From positions 5,952,001-6,016,000 of the forward strand of contig OY781040.1 in the NCBI GenBank assembly GCA_963676095.1: DNA of 64,000 nucleotides. The letters run 5' to 3'. Within the stretch, counting starts at the first letter, position 1. Every line of letters starts with the position of its first letter. A model generated the notes under the pieces. That model ran no database searches and was not told the DNA's origin. It was given only the letters and a program-made list of their open reading frames with translations. The position numbers and the translations under genes are program-made. The stretch is from G963676095 sp963676095 (GTDB lineage: Bacteria; Bacteroidota; Bacteroidia; Bacteroidales; Prolixibacteraceae). This document shows, piece after piece, positions 9,119 to 18,182 of this stretch.

Positions 9119-9784
9119 CTATTCCAGTATAAGCACCTCTCCTTTTTCATCGGTTGTGATCAGCATATCGGCCATATTCAGGAATAGTCCGTTTTCGACG
9201 ACCCCCGGTATGCGGTTAATCTCTACCGCCAGTTGTTCCGGCTTTTCGATACGGACGAACCTGCAGTCCAGTATGTAGTTCTGATTATCCGTGACAAAAG
9301 CTTTGTCATTTTCTTCCCTGATTGTTGCCTTACAACCAAGTTTTTCCAGCTGGCGACGGCTAACTTCCCAAGCGAATGGGGTAACTTCGACAGGGACGGG
9401 ATAATTTCCGAGTATTTCGGAACTTTTTGAAGAGTCGGCAATTATGATATAGTAATCGGTTAACGACGCTACAATCTTTTCCCGAAGCAGAGCGCCCCCG
9501 CCTCCCTTGATAACATTTTTGGCCGGATCGAATTCATCAGCGCCGTCAATAGTCAGGTCGATGCGATCTACTTCAGCAATATTTACGAGAGGAATGCCTT
9601 CCTCCAGGGCAAGTTTTTCAGTATTTTTAGATGTGGGTACCCCTTTGATAATGAGGCCTTCCCGGACGAGCTGTCCTATTTTTTTTATAGCCCAGCAGGC
9701 AGTTGAACCGGAGCCCAATCCCACGGTCATGCCGTTTTTGATATATCCGGTCGCTTTTTCTCCGATAATTTGTTTAGGGTTCAT
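9119..9784 (-). CDS. rpiA: Ribose-5-phosphate isomerase A
   Basis: RpiA interconverts ribose-5-phosphate and ribulose-5-phosphate in the pentose phosphate pathway. The 221-aa length is normal. Motifs present: VGLGSGSTA (phosphate loop), TIDGADEFD, IKGGGGALLREK and a C-terminal GVVENGLF. The start MNPKQIIGEKA is the only good ATG. It stands alone between a convergent neighbour and an intergenic gap. Confidence 0.95.
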   Translation of the reverse strand: MNPKQIIGEKATGYIKNGMTVGLGSGSTACWAIKKIGQLVREGLIIKGVPTSKNTEKLALEEGIPLVNIAEVDRIDLTIDGADEFDPAKNVIKGGGGALLREKIVASLTDYYIIIADSSKSSEILGNYPVPVEVTPFAWEVSRRQLEKLGCKATIREENDKAFVTDNQNYILDCRFVRIEKPEQLAVEINRIPGVVENGLFLNMADMLITTDEKGEVLILE

Positions 9785-9907
9785 TATGAATTTTACTCAG
9801 ATGATTGCGCAAAAATATAATAAGATCGTTAAAGTCAACTACAATCTGTAAAATATCCCGGATAATTTTATCTAAAAGAAGCAATATCCACGTTAACTAC
9901 TGTATTC

Positions 9908-10654
9908 TTAGTATTTGGAGAAAGTGATATTTGTCGAGTTTCCCATGTACATTTCCTGTCCTGTAACCCAAGGCTGATCTGAAGCAAAATAACCTTCGAA
10001 AAGGTCAACATAATCATCCCCCTTTCCGCGAAGGGTATCTATGATTATGCCGGATAATTCAGCCGATGCTTCCTTAATCAGGGCGACCGTTGTCCCTGTT
10101 ATTCCGGTGGACATGGAAACTAATGACAACAAGTGGTTTAGTTTCGATTCTTTGATTTTTTGCGCAATATCGGAGATTTTTTGTGCCACCTCCCTCGGTT
10201 TTTTATCCGATTTCCATAACTGTACCCGCACAGCCATTCCTCCTTTCACCTCGCGTTTGGAAAACAGATTGATCCCCTGTCCAATAAATTCCCTGGCATC
10301 CCTGTTTTTTATAAGGATAATAAAATCTTCGGCCCTCATTCTTTCTTCCGGATATAAAAATAACGGTTGGCCACTCAAATCCCAGGTCCAGGCAATAAAA
10401 TAAACTTCATGTGTTGGTTTGAAAGGTTGCTGAAAGTTTCCTTCAAACCCTTTCATGAGCTGAATTTCTTTAAGTCCAAGGCCTCTTTGGTCCTCAGAAG
10501 TGATGAGTTCAAAGTTGCCCGATGCCGTTGAATCAGGTATTTCTCTCAACCGGGAAAATGACCTGATGGATCGCAGTTCCGGTTCGCTTTTCTGGATAGC
10601 GGACTTTGCTTCTATAGCAAAGGAATCTATTTTTCCTACATTGATTAGTGCCAT
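9908..10654 (-). CDS. Hypothetical protein, 248 aa
   Basis: I do not recognise this protein. It has no signal peptide. The first half is rich in charged residues and contains YFIAWTWDLSGQPLFLYP and a long basic-amphipathic region (KREVKGGMAVRVQLW). The middle part (KISDIAQKIKESKLNHLLSLVS, here split by the eye into two helices) looks helical and is followed by a Thr/Gly-rich hydrophobic stretch (MSTGITGTTVALI). The C-terminus (YVDLFEGYFASDQPW, then GNSTNITF) looks like beta structure. It is a single gene between rpiA and a divergent kinase. The codon use resembles its neighbours, so it is probably real. Confidence 0.7.
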   Translation of the reverse strand: MALINVGKIDSFAIEAKSAIQKSEPELRSIRSFSRLREIPDSTASGNFELITSEDQRGLGLKEIQLMKGFEGNFQQPFKPTHEVYFIAWTWDLSGQPLFLYPEERMRAEDFIILIKNRDAREFIGQGINLFSKREVKGGMAVRVQLWKSDKKPREVAQKISDIAQKIKESKLNHLLSLVSMSTGITGTTVALIKEASAELSGIIIDTLRGKGDDYVDLFEGYFASDQPWVTGQEMYMGNSTNITFSKY

Positions 10655-10797
10655 TGGTCTGGTTTATTATTTTGCTAAAAAGGATTTTTCTATTTAAAAG
10701 TACGGTAAATGATTGAATTTTCGATGGAAGTGTTTCCTTAAAAATGGTCTTCTCGTGAAAGATCTTTATTTTTATCGTGATAAAATACAAATTAATC

Positions 10798-11829
10798 ATG
10801 AAGATCAGCTCTGCACTCCGAAAAGCAAACTGGCAGATCGGTGTGATGTTTTCAGCATTTCTGCCAACATTTAATATCATCATTAACAGTCAGCACCGGG
10901 TTGCAGGCTCTGAAAGGATAATGCTTACCTGGCCGGTCACGTTTTTTTTTCTGCTTATAAGCTGGTTCGTGAACGCTTACCTGACTTTGTCGTGGAACAG
11001 AAAAGGGGGAAGGAAGGATTTTCAAAAACGGATAGCTGTTATTCTTTCCTGTAACGCCCTGTTGTTTTGCCTTTTTCTTTTGACTGGTATCTATGTCATT
11101 CGCGAGGTTACCCGGGTTGACAGTACAGAACGGATTGTTTACTGGATGATCGGGTTGAAGGGGGCATTGAGTATCGCACTGATCTACATCATTCAGTATG
11201 CGTTGAACTCGAACGCAAGGGCCCAGGAGGTTTCCCTGCAAAACCAGATGCTTAAAACCGAAAACCTGCGGTCGCAGTTCGAGATTCTAAAACAACAGGT
11301 AAACCCGCATTTCTTGTTCAACTCGTTGTCTACGTTACGTTCAATGATCCGTTCCGGCAATCCTAAATCTGAAGAATTTGTTGTTAAACTGTCGGAAATT
11401 TACAGGCAGCTACTGCTAAAACATCAGAAAGACCTGGTGACACTGAAAGAGGAACTCGAGTTTGTGAACGATTATTCCTACATGCTTTTTGCCAGGTTTG
11501 GAGATATGTTAAAAATCAATATTGATCTTCCCGGACCGCTTTTATCATTAAAGATCCCGACCTTCAGCCTTCAACTTCTCATAGAGAACTGTATCAAACA
11601 TAACACGATCTCAAAAGAGCGCCCTTTCGAGATAAAAGTTTTCAGCTCGCTCCCGGGGACCATAACGGTAGAAAATAAGCGGCAACCCAGGCTGACTGAA
11701 GCAGAACATTCGGGGTATGGTCTCGAAAACCTGGTACAGCGTTATAAATTGCTGGGATACGATGATGCCGTTTTCGTCTTTTCTGATGACGAGGTTTTCC
11801 GGGTGAGGATTTTGATGGTTCGGAAATGA
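10798..11829 (+). CDS. LytS-type sensor histidine kinase (orphan)
   Basis: The 343-aa protein (from ATG 10798; a GTG at 10777 is possible) has about four transmembrane helices in residues 10-145, a short coiled linker (VSLQNQMLKTENLRSQFEILKQQ), and the His_kinase domain signature QVNPHFLFNSL. A degenerate HATPase region follows, with LLIENCIKHN and GYGLENLVQRY. Such kinases usually sit next to a LytTR response regulator, but here none is adjacent. The nearest LytTR regulator is at 47942-48709. A repeat block begins right after the stop codon. Confidence 0.9.
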   Translation: MKISSALRKANWQIGVMFSAFLPTFNIIINSQHRVAGSERIMLTWPVTFFFLLISWFVNAYLTLSWNRKGGRKDFQKRIAVILSCNALLFCLFLLTGIYVIREVTRVDSTERIVYWMIGLKGALSIALIYIIQYALNSNARAQEVSLQNQMLKTENLRSQFEILKQQVNPHFLFNSLSTLRSMIRSGNPKSEEFVVKLSEIYRQLLLKHQKDLVTLKEELEFVNDYSYMLFARFGDMLKINIDLPGPLLSLKIPTFSLQLLIENCIKHNTISKERPFEIKVFSSLPGTITVENKRQPRLTEAEHSGYGLENLVQRYKLLGYDDAVFVFSDDEVFRVRILMVRK

Positions 11830-12265
11830 TCGAATGAAAGAATTAGTGAATGATCGAATGAGGGAATTGGAACCCAAATAATAGACACAGAAGCAATAGC
11901 TGTTTGAAAGTTTGAATGTCCGAATGTTTGACGCTTCGCGGTTAAGGATGAGAATATATATTCATTGTAAATTAATGAGTTGGTGAATTGGAAGAAAGAC
12001 AAAGATCAGGTAACCGCAACAACATTCAAACAACGAAGTATCAAACTTTCAAACGGCGTAGCCTCAAACAATTGGAATCAAAAGTGTTTGAATGGTTTGA
12101 AGGTTTGATTGTTTGAAGCTTCGCGGTTGGGGAAGAGAGCATACAGCGAAGGTCCAGAGCCCAGGAACCGGTTAACAATGGTAACCATAGAACCATACGA
12201 CCTGTCCTTTGTCTTTTATGCCTATACAAGAACTCAAAAACATCGCCTGCCTGTTTCTGTGAAAA
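11830..12265 (+). repeat. Modular intergenic repeat block A, left part
   Basis: Directly after the kinase stop comes a C-poor modular sequence. It has GAATGAAAGAATTAGTGAATG, split words of GTTTGAAAGTTTGAATG, GACGCTTCGCGGTTAAGG, GAGTTGGTGAATTGG, then CAACGAAGTATCAAAC and GGCGTAGCCTCAAAC, then a second GTTTGAAGCTTCGCGGTTGGGG. Positions 11862-12070 are nearly identical to 31243-31457 (block C). Short frames in this block are incidental, and nothing here looks coding. Confidence 0.85.
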
Positions 12266-12266
12266 G

Positions 12267-12368
12267 TTATGCGTATAATCCATTTCTGTTATACGTATAA
12301 TACGATTGTATTACACGTATAAAGCAAACGTGTTTCACGTATAACTCATTTGTGTTACACGTGTAATG
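12267..12368. repeat. CGTATAA/CACGTATAA short repeat array
   Basis: About five degenerate units built on TTRYACGTATAA with 10-14 bp between cores (for example GTTATACGTATAATACG, then TTACACGTATAAAGC, then TTCACGTATAACTC, then TTACACGTGTAATG). The cores are close to palindromic (TATACGTATA). It resembles the TACGT-rich tandem repeat at 2158-2290. No gene is present. Confidence 0.75.
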
Positions 12369-12419
12369 TTGAAAAATTTATTGTTAAAAAGATTTTAAGC
12401 GGTATTATAGTTATATTTT

Positions 12420-12880
12420 TCACCACAGATAACACGGATGAGCACAGATTAAAACAATAAATGTTTGAAAGTTTGAATGTTCGAATGTTTGAAGCTTCGC
12501 TGTTGGGGAGGAGAGATATTGAGAACTGGTGAACCAGAGAATGAAGGAATGATAGAATGAGAGAATGGAAAGAAAATCAACGTCATGGGAACCGAAACAA
12601 CACTCAAACGGCGCAGCTTCAAACAATTGGAAACAAAAGTGTTTGATTGGTTTGAACGTTCGAATGTTTGAGCTTCGCAGTTGGGGAAGATAGCATATTG
12701 AACTGGTGAAGTGGCGAATTAGTGAATTGGTAAACAGAAGCCTGGAACCTGAACAATAGAAACAAGAGTAACCACAGAAACCCTCTCTTTTGTGTCTTTG
12801 TGCCTTTGTGTTCAGTTGTTTCGTGTCTTCGCGTTCTGTTTAACGACAGTAACTATTTTAACAATAGAAACTAGAAACTA
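12420..12880 (+). repeat. Modular intergenic repeat block A, right part
   Basis: The block starts with CCACAGATAACACGGATGAG and then CACAGATTAAAAC. It continues with GTTTGAAAGTTTGAATG, GAAGCTTCGCTGTTGGGGAG, GAATGATAGAATGAGAG, AACGGCGCAGCTTCAAAC, another GTTTGAGCTTCGCAGTTGGG, GTGAATTGGTAAACAG, AGTAACCACAGAAACC and TTTGTGTCTTTGTGCCTTTG. The words are the same as in blocks B to G. It reaches the convergent end of the flavin reductase gene. Confidence 0.85.
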
Positions 12881-12897
12881 TTGTCCCGGTCTTCCGC

Positions 12898-13548
12898 CTA
12901 GAAATAAACTTCTGTCCGGATATTTTCCGGAGGGATGTGGTACCCTTCCAGGATATTGGTTACATCCTCGATCATGTCCGAATTCCCGCATAAATAGCAA
13001 ATCGTACGGGGATCCACCGGAAATTTTTTCAGGTAATAGGTTACCCGTCCGAAATAATTTCCTTTATCTTCACGCGAAGTACACAGACAATAACGGGCCG
13101 GGTCGAAGACGTTTTTCCCATATGCCTCATCTGCAAAATGGACCCCATGAAGAAGCGTGTAGTTTAACTCCGGGAAACTGAGGACAAATGAATGAAAAGG
13201 CGAAATGCCCGTTCCTGTAGCGATAAAAATTACAGGGGCTCCCTTTTTTACTTCCTCGTCCAGTACAAAAAAGCCCAGCGGTCCCTCGATACAGAGTTCT
13301 GTCCCGGGTTCCATATGCCGTAATAACCTGGAGAAATCGCCGTTTTTGACCTCCCTGACCAAAAAGGATAATTCTTCGTCCTGTACCGAACTGTAAATGG
13401 AGTATTCCCTGCCTTCCCGGGTTTCCGGATCACGGATTACCGCGTACTGCCCCGGGACAAATTCAAAACCATTTCTTTCAAAGTAGAGGACATATGTTTC
13501 CGGGGTCAGTTCCTCTACCCTGAGAAGTTTGTGCATCAATGTTTCCAT
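12898..13548 (-). CDS. Ferredoxin/flavodoxin-NADP(+) reductase-like flavoprotein
   Basis: The 216-aa protein has an FAD-binding domain with REYSIYS (the RxYS FAD motif) and an NAD(P)-binding domain with IATGTGISPF and a C-terminal CGNSDMIEDV. There is no fused ferredoxin domain. It therefore moves electrons between NAD(P)H and a separate carrier, as ferredoxin-NADP reductases do. It lies 7 bp downstream of lipA on the same strand, so it may supply reductant to the radical-SAM lipoyl synthase. That link is inferred from position only. Confidence 0.85.
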   Translation of the reverse strand: METLMHKLLRVEELTPETYVLYFERNGFEFVPGQYAVIRDPETREGREYSIYSSVQDEELSFLVREVKNGDFSRLLRHMEPGTELCIEGPLGFFVLDEEVKKGAPVIFIATGTGISPFHSFVLSFPELNYTLLHGVHFADEAYGKNVFDPARYCLCTSREDKGNYFGRVTYYLKKFPVDPRTICYLCGNSDMIEDVTNILEGYHIPPENIRTEVYF

Positions 13549-13555
13549 ATGATCA

Positions 13556-14425
13556 TTATTTCAAAGCATTGACATGCCTTTCTGCATGATAAGATGATCT
13601 GACAAGAGGACTGCTTTCTACATAACGGAACCCCCTTTTGTAGGCTTCTTTTCTGTAAATCATAAACTGTTCCGGGGTAATGTATTCCACCACCTTCATC
13701 AGGTGCGGATCAGGCTGGAGATACTGACCGAGGGTAAGCACTTTGCAACCTGCTTCCTTCAGGTCGTCCATGGCTTCCAGTACTTCTTCTGGCGATTCTC
13801 CAAGTCCCAGCATAATGCCTGATTTGGACACAATCCCGGCCCCGGCAATATATGCGATTACCTTCAAACTCCTTTCGTAGCGGGCAGTACTTCTGATTTT
13901 CGGGGTTAACCGCCTGACGGTTTCCAAATTGTGGGAAATTACTTCCGGACGGGCGTCGATGACCTGTTGGATCAGTTCCTTTCTTGCCATAAAATCGGGG
14001 ATCAGGGTTTCCATGGTGGTATCCGGATTTAGTTCCTTTACCTTACGGATCGTTGCCGCCCAAAAAGATGCTCCGCCATCCGGCAAATCGTCCCGGTCGA
14101 CAGAAGTAATTACGCAATGTCTGAGGGCCAGCGTGCGGATTGTTTCGGCCAAACGCCGGGGTTCGTCCCAGTCGACAGGATCCGGAATTAAATTTTTAAC
14201 GTAACAAAACCGGCAATTGCGGGTGCATTTATCGCCCAGGATCATAAAACTGGCCGTACCGGCGTTCCAGCATTCTCCCTTATTCGGACAATTGCCGCTT
14301 GTACATATGGTATTCAGTTTGTGTTCTGCAATCAGTCTTTTTACCTTCGAATAGTTTTCACCGCTTGGAAGCTGCGATTTCATCCATCTTGGCAAACGTT
14401 CTTTGCTTTCTGCAATATCTGTCAT
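13556..14425 (-). CDS. lipA: Lipoyl synthase
   Basis: LipA inserts two sulfur atoms into protein-bound octanoyl chains using radical SAM chemistry. The 289-aa protein shows the auxiliary cluster motif CTSGNCPNKGEC, the radical SAM motif CTRNCRFC, VTSVDRDDLPDGG and SHNLETV. The C-terminal R-S-S-Y-H-A-E region (VRSSYHAE) includes the RSSY serine that ligates the auxiliary cluster. It is followed by the flavin reductase gene and is divergent from the rRNA methyltransferase. No lipB is adjacent. Confidence 0.97.
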   Translation of the reverse strand: MTDIAESKERLPRWMKSQLPSGENYSKVKRLIAEHKLNTICTSGNCPNKGECWNAGTASFMILGDKCTRNCRFCYVKNLIPDPVDWDEPRRLAETIRTLALRHCVITSVDRDDLPDGGASFWAATIRKVKELNPDTTMETLIPDFMARKELIQQVIDARPEVISHNLETVRRLTPKIRSTARYERSLKVIAYIAGAGIVSKSGIMLGLGESPEEVLEAMDDLKEAGCKVLTLGQYLQPDPHLMKVVEYITPEQFMIYRKEAYKRGFRYVESSPLVRSSYHAERHVNALK

Positions 14426-14530
14426 CTTAAAATAACTTTTGACCTATAAACGTAAAAGGGCCTTCCTTGTTCATAAAATTTGTTTTTGGAATGTGTTAAA
14501 GTAGAACTAATTTTGCGGAAACTTAAAAAA

Positions 14531-15949
14531 ATGGGAAGAAGCAGAAAAAACAAACCTTTCTATGCCGGAGTAACGATAGCCGACATCGGAGCTGAAGGAA
14601 AAGCCATTGCCCGGGTAAACGACATGGTCGTTTTTACCACTCATGTTATCCCCGGAGACGTGGTTGACCTTCAGATAACAAAAAGGAGGAAAAATTATTC
14701 TGAAGCGAGGGTGGTCAGCCTGATAGAAAAATCACCCGACCGGATCGATGCTTTTTGTCAGCATTTCGGTATCTGCGGGGGGTGTAAATGGCAGTATCTT
14801 CCCTATGATAAACAGCTTTTTTACAAGCAGAAACAGGTAGCCGACCAGTTAAAACGACTGGGGCGTATTGAACTGCCTGAAGTGATGCCAATCATTGGGT
14901 CGGAAGAGAACCGGTTTTACCGGAATAAACTGGAATTTAGTTTCTCGAACAAGCGGTGGCTTAGCCAGGAAGAAATCAGTCGGGACCTGATACAAGTTGA
15001 AAAGGGCGAGGCACTTGGTTTTCATGTGCCGGGATTATTCGATAAGATTGTCGATATTCGGGAGTGCTGGCTTCAACCGGAACCGTCCAATTCTCTACGT
15101 AACTTTATCCGGAAGTATGCGCTTGAGAATGCACTTGAGTTTTTTGACATCCGTAACCAGACAGGCTTTCTCAGGAACATGATTATCCGGACTTCCTCTA
15201 CCGGTGAAAATATGCTGATCATCGCATTTTTCAGGGAAGACAGGAAAAAGAGGGAAGACCTGCTTAATGCCGTTTCCAAACAGTTTCCGGAATTGTCGTC
15301 GATCATGTACGTTATCAATGAAAAGGCAAATGACACGCTGACAGATCAGGACATCCTTTTGTTCAAAGGTACGGATCATATTTTTGAAGAAATGGAAGGC
15401 CTCCGGTTCAAGATAGGACCAAAAAGTTTTTACCAGACCAACTCTGCCCAGGCATATAACCTGTATAAAGTTGCCCGGGACTTTGCCGGGCTGACAGGTA
15501 AAGAAGTGGTTTATGACCTCTATACAGGGACCGGGACAATTGCCAATTTTATAGCAGGCAGCGCAAAGAAAGTTATCGGTATCGAGTATGTCCCGGAGGC
15601 AATTGGGGATGCAAAAGTTAATTCGGAAATTAATCATATCGAAAACACGCTGTTCTGCGCGGGCGATATGAAAGATGTCCTGAACCGGAATTTCATTGAG
15701 GAGCATGGACGCCCTGACGTCATGATTACCGATCCGCCCCGGGCAGGTATGCATGAAGACGTTATTAAAACGATTTTGGAGGCGCAACCCGACCGGATTG
15801 TCTATGTCAGCTGTAACCCGGCTACCCAGGCACGGGACCTGGGGCTAATGGATGAATTTTACAAGGTGGCAAAAATCCAACCGGTTGATATGTTCCCGCA
15901 TACTCACCATGTAGAGAATGTCGTTTTACTGATCCGGAGGGACAAGTAA
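14531..15949 (+). CDS. rlmD: 23S rRNA (uracil-C5)-methyltransferase, RlmD/RumA family
   Basis: The frame opens at 14480, but the ATG at 14531 (MGRSRKNKPF) matches the usual start and gives 472 aa. An N-terminal TRAM domain (VTIADIGAEGKAIAR, VFTTHVIPGDVV) precedes the iron-sulfur cysteines (FCQHFGICGGCKWQYL). A SAM-binding domain follows with YDLYTGTGTIA, then TDPPRAGMHEDV and the catalytic YVSCNPATQARDL. The family methylates uracil in 23S rRNA (U1939 or U747 in E. coli). Which position applies here is not certain. Confidence 0.92.
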   Translation: MGRSRKNKPFYAGVTIADIGAEGKAIARVNDMVVFTTHVIPGDVVDLQITKRRKNYSEARVVSLIEKSPDRIDAFCQHFGICGGCKWQYLPYDKQLFYKQKQVADQLKRLGRIELPEVMPIIGSEENRFYRNKLEFSFSNKRWLSQEEISRDLIQVEKGEALGFHVPGLFDKIVDIRECWLQPEPSNSLRNFIRKYALENALEFFDIRNQTGFLRNMIIRTSSTGENMLIIAFFREDRKKREDLLNAVSKQFPELSSIMYVINEKANDTLTDQDILLFKGTDHIFEEMEGLRFKIGPKSFYQTNSAQAYNLYKVARDFAGLTGKEVVYDLYTGTGTIANFIAGSAKKVIGIEYVPEAIGDAKVNSEINHIENTLFCAGDMKDVLNRNFIEEHGRPDVMITDPPRAGMHEDVIKTILEAQPDRIVYVSCNPATQARDLGLMDEFYKVAKIQPVDMFPHTHHVENVVLLIRRDK

Positions 15950-15995
15950 ACTTTTGGGAGGCCTGTTTGTTTTGCTAAAATAAAAATTTAAACAT

Positions 15996-16766
15996 ATGAT
16001 CGCCGTTATATCGCCTGCAAAAACACTGGATTTTGCGACCAAACCATGTACGAAGACTTATAGTCAGCCGGCCTTTCTGCCCGAAGCTGCCGAAATAAAC
16101 AAGTACCTGAAACAGCTGGGGCCGCCGGAGCTGGAACATTTGCAGGGAATATCCTTGAAACTGGCAGAACTTAATGTTCACCGGAACAGGATATGGCAAC
16201 CTCCTTTTAGTCCTGATAACGCAAAACAGGCAGTGCTCGCTTTCAATGGTGACGTTTATGAAGGAATGGATGCCTCGTCGTTTTCAGAGAAGGAATTTCA
16301 GGTTGCCCAGAAAAAGATACGTATCCTTTCCGGACTTTACGGGGTTTTAAAACCGCTGGACCTTATCCAGCCATACCGGCTTGAAATGGGGACAAAATTT
16401 GGTTTCGAAAGTTACAGCGACCTGTATGAATTCTGGCAGGAAAAAATTACCAAAGCAATCAATGAAGAGGTAAAAGGTGCTGAAGGGAAAGGCATCCTGA
16501 TCAACCTGGCTTCCCATGAATATTTTAAAGCGGTTGATACGCGCAAAATTGAAGGCAAGGTTATAACTCCTGTTTTTAAGGATAATAAAAACGGGCAATA
16601 CAAGATCATTTCTTTTTTTGCCAAAAAGGCTCGCGGGCTAATGTGCCGTTTTATCGTAAAAAATAAGATATCCGACCCGCTCGAGCTGCAGGCTTTCGAC
16701 CTGGAAGGGTATTATTTCAACAGTCATCTTACCAAAGGGGACACCTGGGTGTTTACAAGAGGATAA
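15996..16766 (+). CDS. yaaA: Peroxide stress protein YaaA (DUF328/UPF0246)
   Basis: The 256-aa protein starts MIAVISPAKTLDF, as in the family, and contains LSGLYGVLKPLDLIQPYRLEMGT (given here as a contiguous family block), LINLASHEYFK and the C-terminal FVIVKN-like region ending GDTWVFTR. In E. coli YaaA lowers free iron during peroxide stress and binds DNA. It is single, 46 bp after rlmD, and has its own terminator downstream. Confidence 0.93.
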   Translation: MIAVISPAKTLDFATKPCTKTYSQPAFLPEAAEINKYLKQLGPPELEHLQGISLKLAELNVHRNRIWQPPFSPDNAKQAVLAFNGDVYEGMDASSFSEKEFQVAQKKIRILSGLYGVLKPLDLIQPYRLEMGTKFGFESYSDLYEFWQEKITKAINEEVKGAEGKGILINLASHEYFKAVDTRKIEGKVITPVFKDNKNGQYKIISFFAKKARGLMCRFIVKNKISDPLELQAFDLEGYYFNSHLTKGDTWVFTRG

Positions 16767-16794
16767 GAACAAGGAGTTTCGTTCATTCGAACCC

Positions 16795-16818
16795 AATAAT
16801 TCCGGCAGAATTATTTTT
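16795..16818 (+). terminator. Putative terminator after yaaA
   Basis: An 8-bp perfect stem (AATAATTC / GAATTATT, loop CGGCA) is followed by T residues, 28 bp after the yaaA stop. Confidence 0.55.
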
Positions 16819-16963
16819 AATAGAAATTTTTTTTTTGAACATTTGAAAAATCCGGCTGTTTCAATCCCGAAATCCGGAAGTTTAAATGCTTCGGTTTTAC
16901 CGATATAGTTTGTACTTTTACCGGTTCAATTATGTTTTAGAATAATCAGAAGAGGAAGTTGAA

Positions 16964-17581
16964 ATGGAAGATTCTTTTAACGGAGCGCAGGGCGCGTACC
17001 AGCGTATTGACAAATTTGACGGAATAACAACAGAAAAGATAAGCGGCCACTATCGGGAAATATTAAAACTGATCGGGGAAGATGTAAGCCGCGAAGGATT
17101 GGAAAAAACGCCTCTCCGGGTAGCAAAGGCCATGCAGTATTTGCTGCAGGGCTACGATCAGGATCCGGAAGCGATGATCAGGGATGCCATGTTTAAGGAA
17201 GATTACCGGCAAATGGTGATTGTGAAGGATATCGAGATCTATTCGTTATGCGAGCACCACATGCTCCCTTTTATCGGGAAAGCGCATGTGGGCTATATTC
17301 CTAATGGTTATATCACGGGGCTGAGCAAAATAGCAAGGGTTGTCGATGCTTTTGCCCGCCGGCTTCAGGTACAGGAACGCCTGACAACTCAAATTAAGGA
17401 TTGCATTCAAAGAACGCTTAATCCACTGGGTGTTGCTGTCGTTATCGAAGCGCAGCATCTTTGCATGCAGATGAGGGGGGTCCAGAAACAACATTCTGTT
17501 ACCACGACATCAGACTTTACTGGCGCTTTCGAACGGGTCGCAACGCGCGAAGAATTTATCCGGCTGATCAGTTCAAGGTAG
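16964..17581 (+). CDS. folE: GTP cyclohydrolase I
   Basis: FolE makes dihydroneopterin triphosphate from GTP, the entry to folate synthesis. The 205-aa protein shows EGLEKTPLRVAKAM, the zinc and active-site motif SLCEHHMLPFIGKAHVGYIP, GLSKIARVVDAFARRLQVQE and the second zinc Cys in QHLCMQMRGVQK. It stands alone. The region downstream is a repeat block that ends at the convergent trkA gene. Confidence 0.97.
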   Translation: MEDSFNGAQGAYQRIDKFDGITTEKISGHYREILKLIGEDVSREGLEKTPLRVAKAMQYLLQGYDQDPEAMIRDAMFKEDYRQMVIVKDIEIYSLCEHHMLPFIGKAHVGYIPNGYITGLSKIARVVDAFARRLQVQERLTTQIKDCIQRTLNPLGVAVVIEAQHLCMQMRGVQKQHSVTTTSDFTGAFERVATREEFIRLISSR

Positions 17582-17599
17582 TAGTTTGAATTGTTTATG

Positions 17600-18180
17600 T
17601 AGTTTCTATGGTTTAAGGCTACGCCGTTTGAGCGTTTGGCACTTCGTTGTTTCTAAACTGAAGACACGAAGACGCGGAAAATTGTTTCTGTGGTTACTCT
17701 GGTTTCTATTGTTCTGGTTCCACTTCTGTTTTTCAATTTATTCACTCGTCAGTTCATCAACTCACTAATTCACAATGCGCCTGTACGGTTATTGTTTTGA
17801 TCTGTGTTTATCCGTGTTATCTGTGGTGAAATTAGCTTTATGTATGCAAATCTATGTTTTTCAATTTATTAACTCACTAATTCACCACTTCTCCAGTTCG
17901 GAATGCTCTTCTCCAACAGCGAAGCGTCAAACTTTCAAACATCTATTGTTTGAGGCTACGCCGTTTGAGCGTTTGATACTTCGTAGTTTGAATGTTATTC
18001 CGGTTCCCATGACTTTCATTTTCTTTCCATTCTCTCATTCCATCATTCTTTCATTCACTACTTCACCAACTCACTACTTCACCAGTTCAGCATGCGCTCT
18101 TCCCTAACAGCGAAGCGTCAAACATTCGAACCATTCAAACTTTCAAACCATTAAACAATTTAACCCCTTAACCATTCAAC
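17600..18180 (-). repeat. Modular intergenic repeat block B
   Basis: Read on the minus strand, starting 3' of the trkA stop, the block gives GGTTTGAAAGTTTGAATGG, GTTTGACGCTTCGCTGTTAGGG, GTGAAGTAGTGAGTTGGTG, GAATGAAAGAATGATGG, ACTACGAAGTATCAAAC, GGCGTAGCCTCAAAC, then CACCACAGATAACACGG and AGTAACCACAGAAAC. The direction is that of trkA, and the block ends near the folE stop. Frames predicted inside are not credible genes. Confidence 0.85.
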
Positions 18181-18182
18181 TG

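Noticed and set aside
11830..12880. Short frames inside the repeat blocks (for example near 12041-12283 and 12109-12300)
   Set aside because: They arise from the repeated words and encode simple low-complexity peptides. The same words give unrelated frames in the other blocks.
15095..15787. Long minus-strand frame (230 aa) opposite the rRNA methyltransferase gene
   Set aside because: It is fully inside rlmD on the other strand. The translated sequence has no recognisable domain, whereas the plus strand has all the family motifs.
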